DNA from: Azohydromonas lata NBRC 102462 | Lineage (GTDB): Bacteria > Pseudomonadota > Gammaproteobacteria > Burkholderiales > Burkholderiaceae_C | Direction: 5' to 3' | Length of the DNA: 8,942 bases | Assembly: GCA_945878385.1 (NCBI GenBank) | Contig: CAMCTE010000107.1 | Span: 1 to 8,942 of the forward strand | Shown here: positions 1-8,678 of the stretch, piece by piece | Layout of the letters: the number at the start of each line of letters is the position of its first letter | Numbering within the stretch: the stretch's first letter is position 1 | Program-made: the position numbers and the translations under genes | Notes under the pieces: model-generated | The model's input: only the letters and a program-made list of their open reading frames with translations | Database searches by the model: none | What the model was told of the DNA's origin: nothing

Positions 1-1073
1 CCGTAGCTGAAGAAGCGGTAGCGGCTCTCGATGGCGTGGCGGTACAGCGCCATCACGTGCGCGTGGCCGGCGAAGGCGCTCACCAGCATCATCAGCGTGC
101 TCTTGGGCAGATGGAAGTTGGTGATCAGGCCGTCCACGACGCGGAATTCGAAGCCCGGCGTGATGAAGATGTCGGTGTCGCGTGAACCGGCCTGCAGGCG
201 TGCATCGGCGGTGCGGGCTGCGGATTCCAGGGCGCGCAGCGTGGTGGTGCCGGCGGCCCACACGCGACCACCGCGCGCGCGGGTTTCGGCCACCGCGGCC
301 ACAGTGGCCTCGCTCACTTCGAACCACTCGCTGTGCATCTGGTGGTCGCGCAGGCTTTCGGTGCGCACGGGCTGGAAGGTGCCGGCCCCCACGTGCAGCG
401 TGATGCTGGCGCGGCGGACGCCCTTTTCATCCAGCGCGCGCAGGACACCATCGTCGAAGTGCAGGGAGGCCGTGGGCGCGGCCACCGCACCCGGCTTCGC
501 GGCGAACACGGTCTGGTACCGGCGCTCGTCCTCGGCCGAATCTTCGTGGGTGATGTAAGGCGGCAGGGGCACATGGCCGTGTGCCTGCAACAGGGGCAGG
601 GGGTCGGACGGGAAGCGCAAGCGGAACAAGCCGCCGTCGGGCCCGGCGCGGCCCAGCACTTCTGCGGCAAACCCTTCACCACTGGGCCCGATGAAGCGGA
701 CCGTGGTGCCCGGCTTGGGCGACTTGCTGGCGCGCAAGTGGGCCCACACCTCATGGCCCGGCAACAGGCGTTCCACCAAGGCTTCAACCGCACCGCCGGT
801 GGCCTTCTCGCCGTACAGACGCGCCTTGATCACCTGCGTGTCGTTGAAGACGAGCAGGTCGCGCGGGTCGAGCAGGGTGGGCAGTTCGCGGAAGACGCGG
901 TCTACCGGCGTGGTGCCACGACCATCCAGCAAACGCGAGGCGCTGCGCTCGGCTGCCGGGTGTTGAGCCACCAAGTCGGGCGGCAAGTGGAAATCGAAAT
1001 CGGCCAGCGTGAATTCGCGGTCGAAGCCGGCGCGGCCGGCTGGCTTGGGCAGAACAGGGGCAGGAGGAGTCAT
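1..1073 (-). CDS. queA: S-adenosylmethionine:tRNA ribosyltransferase-isomerase QueA (3' end cut off)
   Basis: QueA transfers and isomerises the ribosyl part of S-adenosylmethionine onto 7-aminomethyl-7-deazaguanine at the tRNA wobble position, giving epoxyqueuosine; it is cytosolic. The minus-strand frame opens with ATG at 1073 and stays open to base 1, so 357 codons are visible and only a short C-terminal tail, probably 15-20 residues, lies outside. Family motifs seen are PPYI (171-174), HVGAGTFQPV (227-236), MHSEWFEV (246-253), then TTTLRALE, DTDIFITPGF, GLITNFHLP and SAFAG, ending at YRFFSY. Relative to E. coli QueA (356 residues) there is an N-terminal extension of about 20 Pro/Ala-rich residues before the conserved FDFHLP start. 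No internal ATG replaces the chosen start, and no clear Shine-Dalgarno precedes it. The gene is divergent from recG across 94 bases. The family call is very secure; the exact start is less so. Confidence 0.96.
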   Translation of the reverse strand, partial: MTPPAPVLPKPAGRAGFDREFTLADFDFHLPPDLVAQHPAAERSASRLLDGRGTTPVDRVFRELPTLLDPRDLLVFNDTQVIKARLYGEKATGGAVEALVERLLPGHEVWAHLRASKSPKPGTTVRFIGPSGEGFAAEVLGRAGPDGGLFRLRFPSDPLPLLQAHGHVPLPPYITHEDSAEDERRYQTVFAAKPGAVAAPTASLHFDDGVLRALDEKGVRRASITLHVGAGTFQPVRTESLRDHQMHSEWFEVSEATVAAVAETRARGGRVWAAGTTTLRALESAARTADARLQAGSRDTDIFITPGFEFRVVDGLITNFHLPKSTLMMLVSAFAGHAHVMALYRHAIESRYRFFSY

Positions 1074-1167
1074 GGCAGCAGGCTGTACCGGCCTGTGAAG
1101 TGAGCCTGGATTTTTTCATGAAGCCGGCCGGCCTGCCGGTTGTGGGGGCGAGGGGCAAAATCAGGCC
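1074..1167. promoter_or_regulatory. Divergent queA-recG intergenic region with GC-rich hairpin
   Basis: This 94-base gap must hold, or lie near, the promoters of both divergent genes unless these lie within the coding regions. It contains a perfect 10-base palindrome at 1123-1132 and an overlapping stem-loop (arms CCGGC 1124-1128 and GCCGG 1135-1139, six-base loop, extendable by one GU and one AU pair). A run of six T at 1111-1116 lies before the hairpin on the plus strand, so this is not an intrinsic terminator in either direction. A purine patch GAGGGG (1150-1155) sits 12 bases before the recG start and may be a weak ribosome binding site. No convincing -35/-10 pair was found. The regulatory role is inferred from position only. 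Confidence 0.4.
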
Positions 1168-3281
<2,114 letters not shown>

Positions 3282-3285
<4 letters not shown>

Positions 3286-4118
3286 ATCTCGAGGTTGTCG
3301 ATGAGGCGGGTACTGCCCAACTTCGCAGCGGCCAAGGCCACCAAAGGCTCGTCGGTCGCCGAGGGCGGCTGAAGGTCGGCGCGGCGGCGGATGGTGAGGT
3401 AGTCGGGCTTCCAGCCGCGGGCGGCGATGGCCAACAGCGCATCGGCTTCAATGGCGGGCACCGCGGCGATGCCCTCGGCCTTCACCCGCGCGGCCATGTG
3501 CTCAAGCAACGCAAACAACTGCGGGGCTTCAGCCCGCTCCTGCGCACTCAGGTAACCGTTGCGCGAAGACAGCGCCAGGCCATCGCCGGCCCGGGTCGTG
3601 GGCCCGGCGATGATCTCGATGGGCAGCGCCATCTGAGCCACCATGTTGCGGATGATCATCAACTGCTGGTAGTCCTTCTGGCCGAACACCGCCAGCTGGG
3701 GCTGAACGATGTTGAAGAGCTTGTGCACCACGGTGGCCACGCCCACGAAGAAGCCGGGGCGAAAGTGGCCTTCGAGGATGTCGGCCAGCTCGATGGGCGG
3801 GTGCACCTTGTAGCCCTGGGGCACGGGGTAGAGCTCGCGCTCGTCGGGTGCGAACACCAGATCGCAGCCGGCAGACTCCAGGGCCCGCACATCGGCCTCC
3901 ATGGTGCGCGGGTAGCGGTCGAAGTCCTCGTTCGGGCCGAACTGCAGCCGATTGACGAAGATGCTGGAGACCACGACCGACGACCGCGGCCGCGCGATCT
4001 TCACGAGGTCCAGATGACCCTGGTGGAGGTTGCCCATGGTGGGCACGAAACCGACGGCGGGCTGCGCGGCCAGGGCTGCGCGAAGCTCGGCGATGTGGTG
4101 AACAACTCGGATCGTCAT
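3282..4118 (-). CDS. panC: Pantothenate synthetase (pantoate--beta-alanine ligase) PanC
   Basis: PanC makes pantothenate (vitamin B5, coenzyme A precursor) from D-pantoate, beta-alanine and ATP through a pantoyl-adenylate. The 278-residue product covers the family length. The HIGH-type nucleotide-binding motif PTMGNLHQGH is at 26-35, SIFVNRLQFGPNEDFDRYPRT at 52-72, RPGFFVGVATVV at 120-131, FGQKDYQQ with the ATP-contacting lysine at 145-152, and the KMSKS-like SSRNGYL at 184-190; the protein ends LIDNLEI. All active-site segments look intact. It follows panB on the same strand after 48 bases with no terminator-like structure, so the two are probably co-transcribed. Its stop TAG lies inside the end of recG, with the two genes converging. 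No panD or panE is in the window, so beta-alanine and pantoate reduction must be supplied elsewhere. The start ATG has only a weak ribosome binding site. Confidence 0.98.
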
Positions 4119-4166
4119 GATCCGCAGAGCCTACACGATGCCCGGTACCCGGACCGTCACGCGGCG

Positions 4167-4970
4167 TCAGAAGCCGTGCACGGCCTCATCCGGGAAGGCG
4201 CCGCTCTTCACATCGGCCACATAACGGCTCACCGCTTCATGTACCGAGCTGGAGCCCTCCATGAAGTTGCGCACGAACTTGGGCTTGCGCCCTGGGGTGA
4301 TGTGCAGCATGTCGTGCAGCACCAGCACCTGCCCGCTGCAGCCCACGCCGGCGCCAATGCCGATGGTGATGATGTTGGTCTCTTCGGTGATCTGCCGCGC
4401 CAGGGTGGAGGGCACGAGCTCCAGCACCACCATGGCTGCGCCCGCATCGGCCAGTTCGCGGGCATGCGCGCGCAAGGTGGCCGCCGCGGCTTCATCACGG
4501 CCCTGCACCCGCCAGCCGCCCAGGGCGTGCACGCTCTGCGGCGTCAAGCCCAGGTGGGCGCACACGGGCACGCCGCGCTCCACCAGAATGCGCACGGTCT
4601 CGGTGGTCCAGCCACCGCCTTCAAGCTTGACCATCTGCGCGCCAGCCGCCATCAGGGCCACGGACGAACGCATGGCCTGCTCCGGGCCCTCCTGGTAGGC
4701 ACCGAAGGGCAGGTCGCCAATCAGCCAGGCCCTGGGGTTGGTACGGGCCACACACTGAGTGTGGTACGCCATGTCCTGCAGCGTCACCGCATTCGTTGAG
4801 TTTCGGCCCTGCAGCACCATGCCCAGCGAATCACCCACCAGCATGCAGTCCACGCCGGCGTCGTCCAGCAAGGCGGCGAAGGCCGAGTCGTAACAGGTGA
4901 GCATGGCGATCTTCTCGCCGGCCTTGTGCATCTCCCGCAGCTTGTGCAGGGTCAGGGGTTTGCGGTCCAT
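4167..4970 (-). CDS. panB: 3-methyl-2-oxobutanoate hydroxymethyltransferase (ketopantoate synthase) PanB
   Basis: PanB transfers a one-carbon unit from 5,10-methylenetetrahydrofolate to 2-oxoisovalerate, giving ketopantoate, the first committed step of pantothenate synthesis. The 267-residue product matches the family (E. coli 264) and its single TIM-barrel domain. Visible motifs are LTCYDSAFA (24-32), the metal-ligand segment VGDSLGM (45-51, Asp47), GDLPFGAY (85-92, Asp86), MVKLEGG (113-119, Lys115 and Glu117), HLGLTPQSV (139-147) and LELVP with the catalytic glutamate equivalent Glu184; IGIGAG and KFVRNF follow. The ATG at 4970 gives the normal N-terminus (DRKPLTLHKL). Its upstream sequence shows no strong Shine-Dalgarno. 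It heads the panB-panC pair and is divergent from oxyR across 83 bases, so regulation in common with oxyR is possible but not shown. Confidence 0.98.
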   Translation of the reverse strand: MDRKPLTLHKLREMHKAGEKIAMLTCYDSAFAALLDDAGVDCMLVGDSLGMVLQGRNSTNAVTLQDMAYHTQCVARTNPRAWLIGDLPFGAYQEGPEQAMRSSVALMAAGAQMVKLEGGGWTTETVRILVERGVPVCAHLGLTPQSVHALGGWRVQGRDEAAAATLRAHARELADAGAAMVVLELVPSTLARQITEETNIITIGIGAGVGCSGQVLVLHDMLHITPGRKPKFVRNFMEGSSSVHEAVSRYVADVKSGAFPDEAVHGF

Positions 4971-5053
4971 GGCTGAAGTTTAGCCACCGGGGCGCGAATG
5001 CGACAGCAGTGGGGCCTGCGCCCAAAAGTCCGCGCTCATCGCACAATCAAGGC
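4971..5053. promoter_or_regulatory. Divergent panB-oxyR promoter region
   Basis: These 83 bases separate the starts of panB (leftward) and oxyR (rightward) and are the natural place for both promoters. OxyR-type regulators commonly repress their own promoter. I looked for the four-part ATAG/CTAT spaced OxyR box and did not find a convincing match. Small inverted repeats are present: GGCT/AGCC at 4971-4985 and GGGC/GCCC at 5012-5023, both only four base pairs. Hexamers vaguely like -10 elements occur very near both starts, without matching -35 elements. The assignment rests on gene orientation. Confidence 0.45.
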
Positions 5054-5977
5054 ATGACCCTGACCGAACTCCGCTACATCGTCGCTGTGGCCCGGGAAAA
5101 GCATTTCGGCCGCGCCGCCGAGGCCTGCTTCGTGTCGCAGCCGACCTTGAGCGTGGCCATCAAGAAACTTGAAGAAGAGCTGGATGTGAAGATCTTCGAG
5201 CGCGGCGGCAACGAAGTGGCGGCCACGCCGCTGGGCGAAGCCATCGTGCGTCAGGCCCAAAGCGTGATCGAACAGGCGGCGGCCATCCGGGAAATCGCCG
5301 CGCGCGGCAAGGACCCGCTGAGCGGGCCGCTGAAGCTGGGCATCATCTACACGATCGCGCCCTACCTGCTGCCGGAATTGGTCCGGCACACCATCGAGCG
5401 GGTACCTCAAATGCCTCTGGTGCTGCAGGAGAACTTCACCGTCAAGCTGCTGGAGATGCTGCGCACCGGGGAAATCGACTGTGCGGTGCTGGCCGAGCCC
5501 TTCCCCGACACGGGCTTGGCCACCGCACCGCTGTACGACGAGCCCTTCATGGTGGCCGTACCCAAGGCGCATGCCCTGGCCAAGCGCAAGAGCATCAGCA
5601 GTGAGGAGATCAAGCAGGAAACCATGCTGCTGCTGGGCACCGGCCACTGCTTCCGTGACCAGGTGCTGGAGGTGTGCCCGGAGTTCGCGCGGTTTTCGCA
5701 AGACGCCGAAGGCATCCGCAAGAGCTTTGAAGGCTCAAGCCTGGAGACCATCAAGTACATGGTGGCCTCGGGCATGGGCATCACCGTGGTGCCCCGCATG
5801 AGCGTGCCCGACGAAAAGGGTGGGCTGATCCGCTACATCCCCTTCGAGGCCCCTGTTCCCACACGGCGCGTGGTGCTGGCCTGGCGGCGCAGCTTCACCC
5901 GCTACGAGGCGATTGCCGCCCTGCGCAACGCCGTGATGGCCTGCAAGCTCACAGGCGTGAAGCGCATCAACGCCTGA
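5054..5977 (+). CDS. oxyR: Hydrogen peroxide-sensing LysR-family regulator OxyR
   Basis: OxyR is a LysR-type tetrameric transcription regulator that is oxidised by hydrogen peroxide to an intramolecular disulfide and then switches on catalase, peroxidase and thiol-repair genes. The chosen ATG gives 307 residues (E. coli 305) starting MTLTELRYIVAV; a longer in-frame reading from 5009 adds 15 residues with no family counterpart. The winged helix-turn-helix spans about residues 1-60 (HFGRAAEACFVSQPTLSVAIKKLE as its core), followed by a linker helix and the substrate-binding-type regulatory domain from about 88. The signature GHCFRDQVLEVC places the two redox cysteines at 199 and 208, the same numbers as in E. 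coli, which separates it from ordinary LysR proteins. It is divergent from panB and converges on the GAF gene with an 11-base overlap. No peroxidase or catalase gene is adjacent in view. Confidence 0.96.
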   Translation: MTLTELRYIVAVAREKHFGRAAEACFVSQPTLSVAIKKLEEELDVKIFERGGNEVAATPLGEAIVRQAQSVIEQAAAIREIAARGKDPLSGPLKLGIIYTIAPYLLPELVRHTIERVPQMPLVLQENFTVKLLEMLRTGEIDCAVLAEPFPDTGLATAPLYDEPFMVAVPKAHALAKRKSISSEEIKQETMLLLGTGHCFRDQVLEVCPEFARFSQDAEGIRKSFEGSSLETIKYMVASGMGITVVPRMSVPDEKGGLIRYIPFEAPVPTRRVVLAWRRSFTRYEAIAALRNAVMACKLTGVKRINA

Positions 5978-6692
5978 GCGCGCCCAATTCGGCCTGCAGC
6001 GCGGCCACCTGGGCCTTGAGCTCATCGTTGTGGCGCTGCACTTCGCGCAGCCGGTCGCTCTTGGCCAAGAGCTGCAGCTGAACCGAATCCACCGAGTTGC
6101 GCGACACGCGGCGCAATTCGATCAGGTGGGATACCTGGCGAGACAAAGCTTGCAGGCTGTCAATCTGGTCGGCCGACAGTTCGCGCGGTTGGCGGTCAAT
6201 CACACACACCGTACCCAGGGCATGGCCGCCCGCGCTGACGATGGGCGCACCCGCGTACATGCGGATGTCTGGGCTGCCCGTGACCAGCGGGTTCTGGGCG
6301 AAACGAGGGTCCTGCGTGGCGTCAGGCACCACCAGGGGTTGGTCCGGGTTCAGGATGGCATGTGCACAGAAGGCCTGGTCGCGCGGGGTTTGCGCTACCT
6401 GAAGCCCCCGCTTGGCCTTGAACCATTGACGGTCCTCATCCACAAGGGAAATCAGCGCGATGGGCGTGCCGCACACATTGGAGGCCACCCGCACGATGTC
6501 ATCGAACATCTGTTCAGGCAGCGTATCCAGCACCTGCTGTGCGCGCAAGGCTGCCAGACGGGAGGCTTCATTGGCGGGCTTGAGGGCCGCCCCCGGCGCG
6601 GCGGCGGCCTGCGCAGGGGCCGCGGGCACAGGGTTGTGCGCGCTGCCGGCCGCCGGGACGGTCGAATTCGACAGGCTGGGGTCTGCGTGCAT
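5967..6692 (-). CDS. Stand-alone GAF-domain protein with C-terminal coiled coil
   Basis: The 241-residue product has three parts. Residues 1-40 are low-complexity and rich in Ala and Pro. Residues about 42-195 form one GAF sensor domain of the type often found before diguanylate cyclase or histidine kinase modules, with VLDTLPEQMFDDI (54-66), GTPIALISLVDEDRQWFKA (75-93), FCAHAI (108-113), DPRFAQNPLV (128-137), RMYAGAPI (144-151) and LGTVCVID (159-166). Residues about 205-241 are heptad-rich and charged (LREVQRHNDELKAQVAAL), a likely dimerising coiled coil. No GGDEF, EAL, kinase, HTH or other output domain follows, and no signal peptide or membrane span is seen, so it is probably a cytosolic sensor or adaptor acting through a partner. 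The ligand is unknown. Its last 11 bases overlap the end of oxyR on the other strand. The start is the only in-frame ATG before residue 62; its ribosome binding site is weak. Confidence 0.87.
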   Translation of the reverse strand: MHADPSLSNSTVPAAGSAHNPVPAAPAQAAAAPGAALKPANEASRLAALRAQQVLDTLPEQMFDDIVRVASNVCGTPIALISLVDEDRQWFKAKRGLQVAQTPRDQAFCAHAILNPDQPLVVPDATQDPRFAQNPLVTGSPDIRMYAGAPIVSAGGHALGTVCVIDRQPRELSADQIDSLQALSRQVSHLIELRRVSRNSVDSVQLQLLAKSDRLREVQRHNDELKAQVAALQAELGALRR

Positions 6693-6879
6693 GGGTCGCC
6701 GATCGGACAGGAGTTTGCTGCTGCCGAGGCTACGCGGCTAACGAGTGTGAACCAAGATGCTTGGCGCGGCAGGACCCGCTGCGATGTGAATTAGTTGGCA
6801 GGCCCACCGCGCCGCAGAACGGGGCCGGACACGGCGGGCAGGCGCGGCGCACAGTGCTGCGGAAGTGCCTACCCCGCCT
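6693..6879. other. Intergenic region, GC-rich, no gene recognised
   Basis: This 187-base stretch lies between the end of the second GFA gene and the start of the GAF gene, both on the minus strand. No reading frame in it resembles a known protein. It holds a 7-base inverted repeat, GCGCCGC (6809-6815) with GCGGCGC (6844-6850), enclosing a smaller GCCG/CGGC hairpin at 6824-6835. Neither is followed by a T-run on the minus strand, so an intrinsic terminator is not supported. The half nearer 6693 is the likely location of the GAF gene promoter, but no clear hexamers were found. Confidence 0.4.
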
Positions 6880-7317
6880 TCAGACGGCTCCCCTGGGATA
6901 CACAGTCACGCCATCGGGCAGCGCAGTTTCAGGCAGGCGGCTCTCGGCCCATACATGGTGCACCGGGTTGAAGAGCGGTTGGGGACTGATGGCTTCGTGC
7001 ACGACGCCCACCACCTTCGGAAACCCTTCCGTTCGGTCGATCAGCATGTCGCCACAAGCCACACAGACTTCGCGCACGGTCTTGCTGCCGGAATCGGCGG
7101 TGAAGGCCACGCTGCGGTGCGCCCCGCTGGTCTGCGTATCGCGCACCTTGAAGAAGCTGAAGTTCGAAAACGGGCGCCCCGAGACTTCGCGGCATTGCGT
7201 GCAGTGGCACACCAGCTGCAGAATGGGGGCGCTTGTGGATTCGAAGCAGAAGGCACCGCAGTGGCAATGCGCTCGCATCGTGGCAGACGTGGGCGCAGGG
7301 TTCGGAGCTGTGGTCAT
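6880..7317 (-). CDS. GFA-family zinc-binding protein (Mss4-like fold), second copy
   Basis: The 145-residue product belongs to the GFA family (named for glutathione-dependent formaldehyde-activating enzyme). The family role in catalysing S-hydroxymethylglutathione formation is established for few members and disputed, so the substrate here is unknown. The full cysteine set is present: C18-H-C20-G, C37-H-C39-x-x-C42 and C85-x-x-C88-G, matching the two zinc sites. The C-terminal segment from LFNPVHHVWAESRLP is typical of the longer GFA subtype. The ATG at 7317 is chosen over an upstream in-frame start because it is preceded by AAGGAG six bases away and forms an ATGA overlap with the glutathione S-transferase stop. 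It is the last gene of the five-gene minus-strand operon; the next minus-strand gene is 187 bases further on. Confidence 0.9.
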   Translation of the reverse strand: MTTAPNPAPTSATMRAHCHCGAFCFESTSAPILQLVCHCTQCREVSGRPFSNFSFFKVRDTQTSGAHRSVAFTADSGSKTVREVCVACGDMLIDRTEGFPKVVGVVHEAISPQPLFNPVHHVWAESRLPETALPDGVTVYPRGAV

Positions 7318-8009
7318 GGAGCACTCCTTCGCAGGTCGCTGAGTATTTCGCCAAGGGATTGAATCTCTGCCTCGTGCGGTTCGTCCCGCCACCGCTCATC
7401 CAAGGCCTCTTGGTACCACTGGCGCATGGCGGGCAGTTCCAGCAGGCGCTGCACATAGGCCTGCGCAGTCGCGGACAGTTCAGGGCTGTAGGTTAGCGCC
7501 CGAAACGCCACCGGCGCGTAGAAGGCATCAACCGCCGTGAAGGTGGAGCCTGCCAGGAAGGGGCCGCCGAAGCGCGAGAGGCCCTCACACCACAGCGCAT
7601 CGATGCGGGCCCACTGCGAGGCGAGTTCCTGCGCCTGCGCGGCCGGCAGGGGGTGCAGGCGTACCCGCAGGCCGCAGCTCATCGAGCAGTAGTGCCGCAC
7701 CGCCGCAAACCCCGCGTGCATCTCAGCGCTGGCCGAACGCGCCCAGGCCCTGGCGGCGTCGTCGCGTGGCCACACGGCAGGCTCGCGCTCGGCCAGGTAC
7801 TCCACGATGGCCAGTGAATCCCAGACGGTGACGTTGCCATCAACCAGGCAGGGCACCTTCCCGGTGGGCGAGAAAGCGCGAAAGGCCTGCGGTGCATCGG
7901 GCCCGAAGGGCACGAGCACTTCCTCGAACGCGGTGCCCAAATGCTTCATCAGCACCCACGGTCGCAGCGACCATGACGAGTAGTTTTTGTTGGCGATGTA
8001 AAGACGCAT
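7314..8009 (-). CDS. Glutathione S-transferase family protein
   Basis: The 231-residue product has the two-domain cytosolic GST layout. The N-terminal thioredoxin-like domain begins MRLYIANKNYSSWSLRPW, where serines at 11, 12 and 14 are candidate glutathione-activating residues; there is no Beta-class cysteine at that position. TGKVPCLV (49-56) carries the cis-proline Pro53, and WDSLAIVEYL (63-72) has the Asp-Ser pair that binds the glutathione gamma-glutamyl group. The all-helical C-terminal domain runs from about residue 85, with FLAGSTFTAVDAFYAPV as the conserved N-capping segment. The substrate cannot be predicted. The gene starts 10 bases after the DUF1653 stop, and its own TGA overlaps the ATG of the second GFA gene. 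The end of the gene therefore carries that gene's Shine-Dalgarno, suggesting coupled translation. Confidence 0.93.
   Translation of the reverse strand: MRLYIANKNYSSWSLRPWVLMKHLGTAFEEVLVPFGPDAPQAFRAFSPTGKVPCLVDGNVTVWDSLAIVEYLAEREPAVWPRDDAARAWARSASAEMHAGFAAVRHYCSMSCGLRVRLHPLPAAQAQELASQWARIDALWCEGLSRFGGPFLAGSTFTAVDAFYAPVAFRALTYSPELSATAQAYVQRLLELPAMRQWYQEALDERWRDEPHEAEIQSLGEILSDLRRSAP
7324..7329 (-). promoter_or_regulatory. Shine-Dalgarno AAGGAG for the second GFA gene
   Basis: The minus strand reads AAGGAG here, six bases before the ATG at 7317, inside the last codons of the glutathione S-transferase gene. It is the strongest ribosome binding site in the operon and decides the start against an upstream in-frame alternative at 7392. 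Confidence 0.8.
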
Positions 8010-8018
8010 GGTGGTCGC

Positions 8019-8273
8019 TCAGGAAATCTTGACGGCAGGGGTTTCGTCGGCCATGCACTCGAACCTTGCCCGCAGGCGGCCGTCGATCACCACGGACTCC
8101 AGGAACATCGCGTAGGGCCGCACCCAAGTGCCGCTGTCGTTGTACAGGGGCCGGTACAGCACCAGCGGCTCCAGCGTTTCGCTGTGGCGCACCACGCCCA
8201 ACACCTCGTAGTCCAGGCCCTTGTAGTGACGCCAACGGCCCAGCGTGATGGGGGGAAGGGGTGGCAGGTTCAT
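8019..8273 (-). CDS. DUF1653-family small protein
   Basis: The 84-residue product matches the small DUF1653 family, whose function is not established. Visible conserved segments are GRWRHYKGLDYEVLGVVRHSE (the WRHYKG and YEVLGVVRHSE parts), PLVLYRPLY, GTWVRPYAMFLESV and DGRLRARFE. The family is a small all-beta protein often encoded beside metabolic enzymes. There is no signal peptide, membrane span or cysteine pair. The ATG at 8273 overlaps the TGA of the preceding GFA gene as ATGA and has GGGAGA nine bases upstream; an in-frame ATG at 8294 would add seven residues and lengthen the overlap, which is less likely. It lies between the first GFA gene and the glutathione S-transferase gene, nine bases before the latter. 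The family call is firm and the role unknown. Confidence 0.88.
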   Translation of the reverse strand: MNLPPLPPITLGRWRHYKGLDYEVLGVVRHSETLEPLVLYRPLYNDSGTWVRPYAMFLESVVIDGRLRARFECMADETPAVKIS

Positions 8274-8671
8274 GCCCAAAGGTCTCCCACGCATGTGCCG
8301 TCCCGCGGCAGGTCGTCAAAGGTGTTGAGGCCGTCGAAATGATCGATCGGCAGTTTCGCGATCGGCTCGGGATCGGTCAGTCGCAGATTGACCGCGATGC
8401 GGCGGCGTCCGTCGTCCTGAACCGCCTGCGCCCGCCAGTGCGAGACGCAGCCGCAGGAACTGCAGAAGTGGAAATCGATGGCCTTTCCGCGCCGGTACGC
8501 CACGCTCGGGCCGTCCACCGTGATGTCTTCGCCTTCATGGCCATAGGCCCACAGCACGCCGTAGCGGCGGCAAACGGTGCAGTTGCAGGCCGTGGCGGAA
8601 TCCGGCTGGCCCAGAAAGCGCCAGCCCACAGCGCCGCAGTGACAGCGGCCTTCAAGAGAAACAGGCACCAT
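8270..8671 (-). CDS. GFA-family zinc-binding protein, first copy
   Basis: The 133-residue product is a second GFA-family member. Its zinc ligands are C10-H-C12-G, C29-N-C31-x-x-C34 and C70-x-x-C73-G-C75, with the same 16-residue spacing between the first two clusters as in the neighbouring copy but a shorter stretch (35 rather than 42 residues) before the third. The C-terminus, HFDGLNTFDDLPRDGTCV, marks the shorter GFA subtype and is unlike the other copy, so the two are not a recent duplication. Function is assumed to be zinc-dependent chemistry on a small thiol-bound or other metabolite; this is inference from the family name. The ATG at 8671 is chosen because AAGGA lies seven bases upstream; a TTG at 8686 that overlaps the upstream stop as TTGA is an alternative adding five residues. 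Its stop overlaps the DUF1653 start. Confidence 0.9.
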   Translation of the reverse strand: MVPVSLEGRCHCGAVGWRFLGQPDSATACNCTVCRRYGVLWAYGHEGEDITVDGPSVAYRRGKAIDFHFCSSCGCVSHWRAQAVQDDGRRRIAVNLRLTDPEPIAKLPIDHFDGLNTFDDLPRDGTCVGDLWA

Positions 8672-8678
8672 GGGTTCG

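Noticed and set aside
333..1103. Open frame of 256 codons on the plus strand opposite queA
   Set aside because: queA is unmistakable on the minus strand by its motifs; this frame shows only low-complexity Arg/Gly-rich sequence.
1105..1141. Intrinsic terminator in the queA-recG gap
   Set aside because: The T-run precedes rather than follows the hairpin on the plus strand, and on the minus strand it reads as A.
5009..5053. A longer oxyR start at 5009
   Set aside because: The extra 15 residues have no counterpart in OxyR, whereas the 5054 start puts the redox cysteines exactly at 199 and 208.
4971..5053. OxyR box and leaderless promoters for panB and oxyR
   Set aside because: No four-part ATAG-type spaced motif was found, and the -10-like hexamers near the starts have no -35 partner.
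6030..6794. Open frame of 254 codons on the plus strand opposite the GAF gene
   Set aside because: The minus strand encodes a clear GAF domain; the plus frame is compositionally odd and has no domain.
7318..7392. A longer start for the second GFA gene at 7392
   Set aside because: The 25 extra residues lie wholly in the GST coding region, and the AAGGAG plus ATGA overlap point to 7317.
6880..8671. Classic glutathione-dependent formaldehyde oxidation operon
   Set aside because: No glutathione-dependent alcohol dehydrogenase or S-formylglutathione hydrolase is visible; the GFA family name alone does not prove the pathway.
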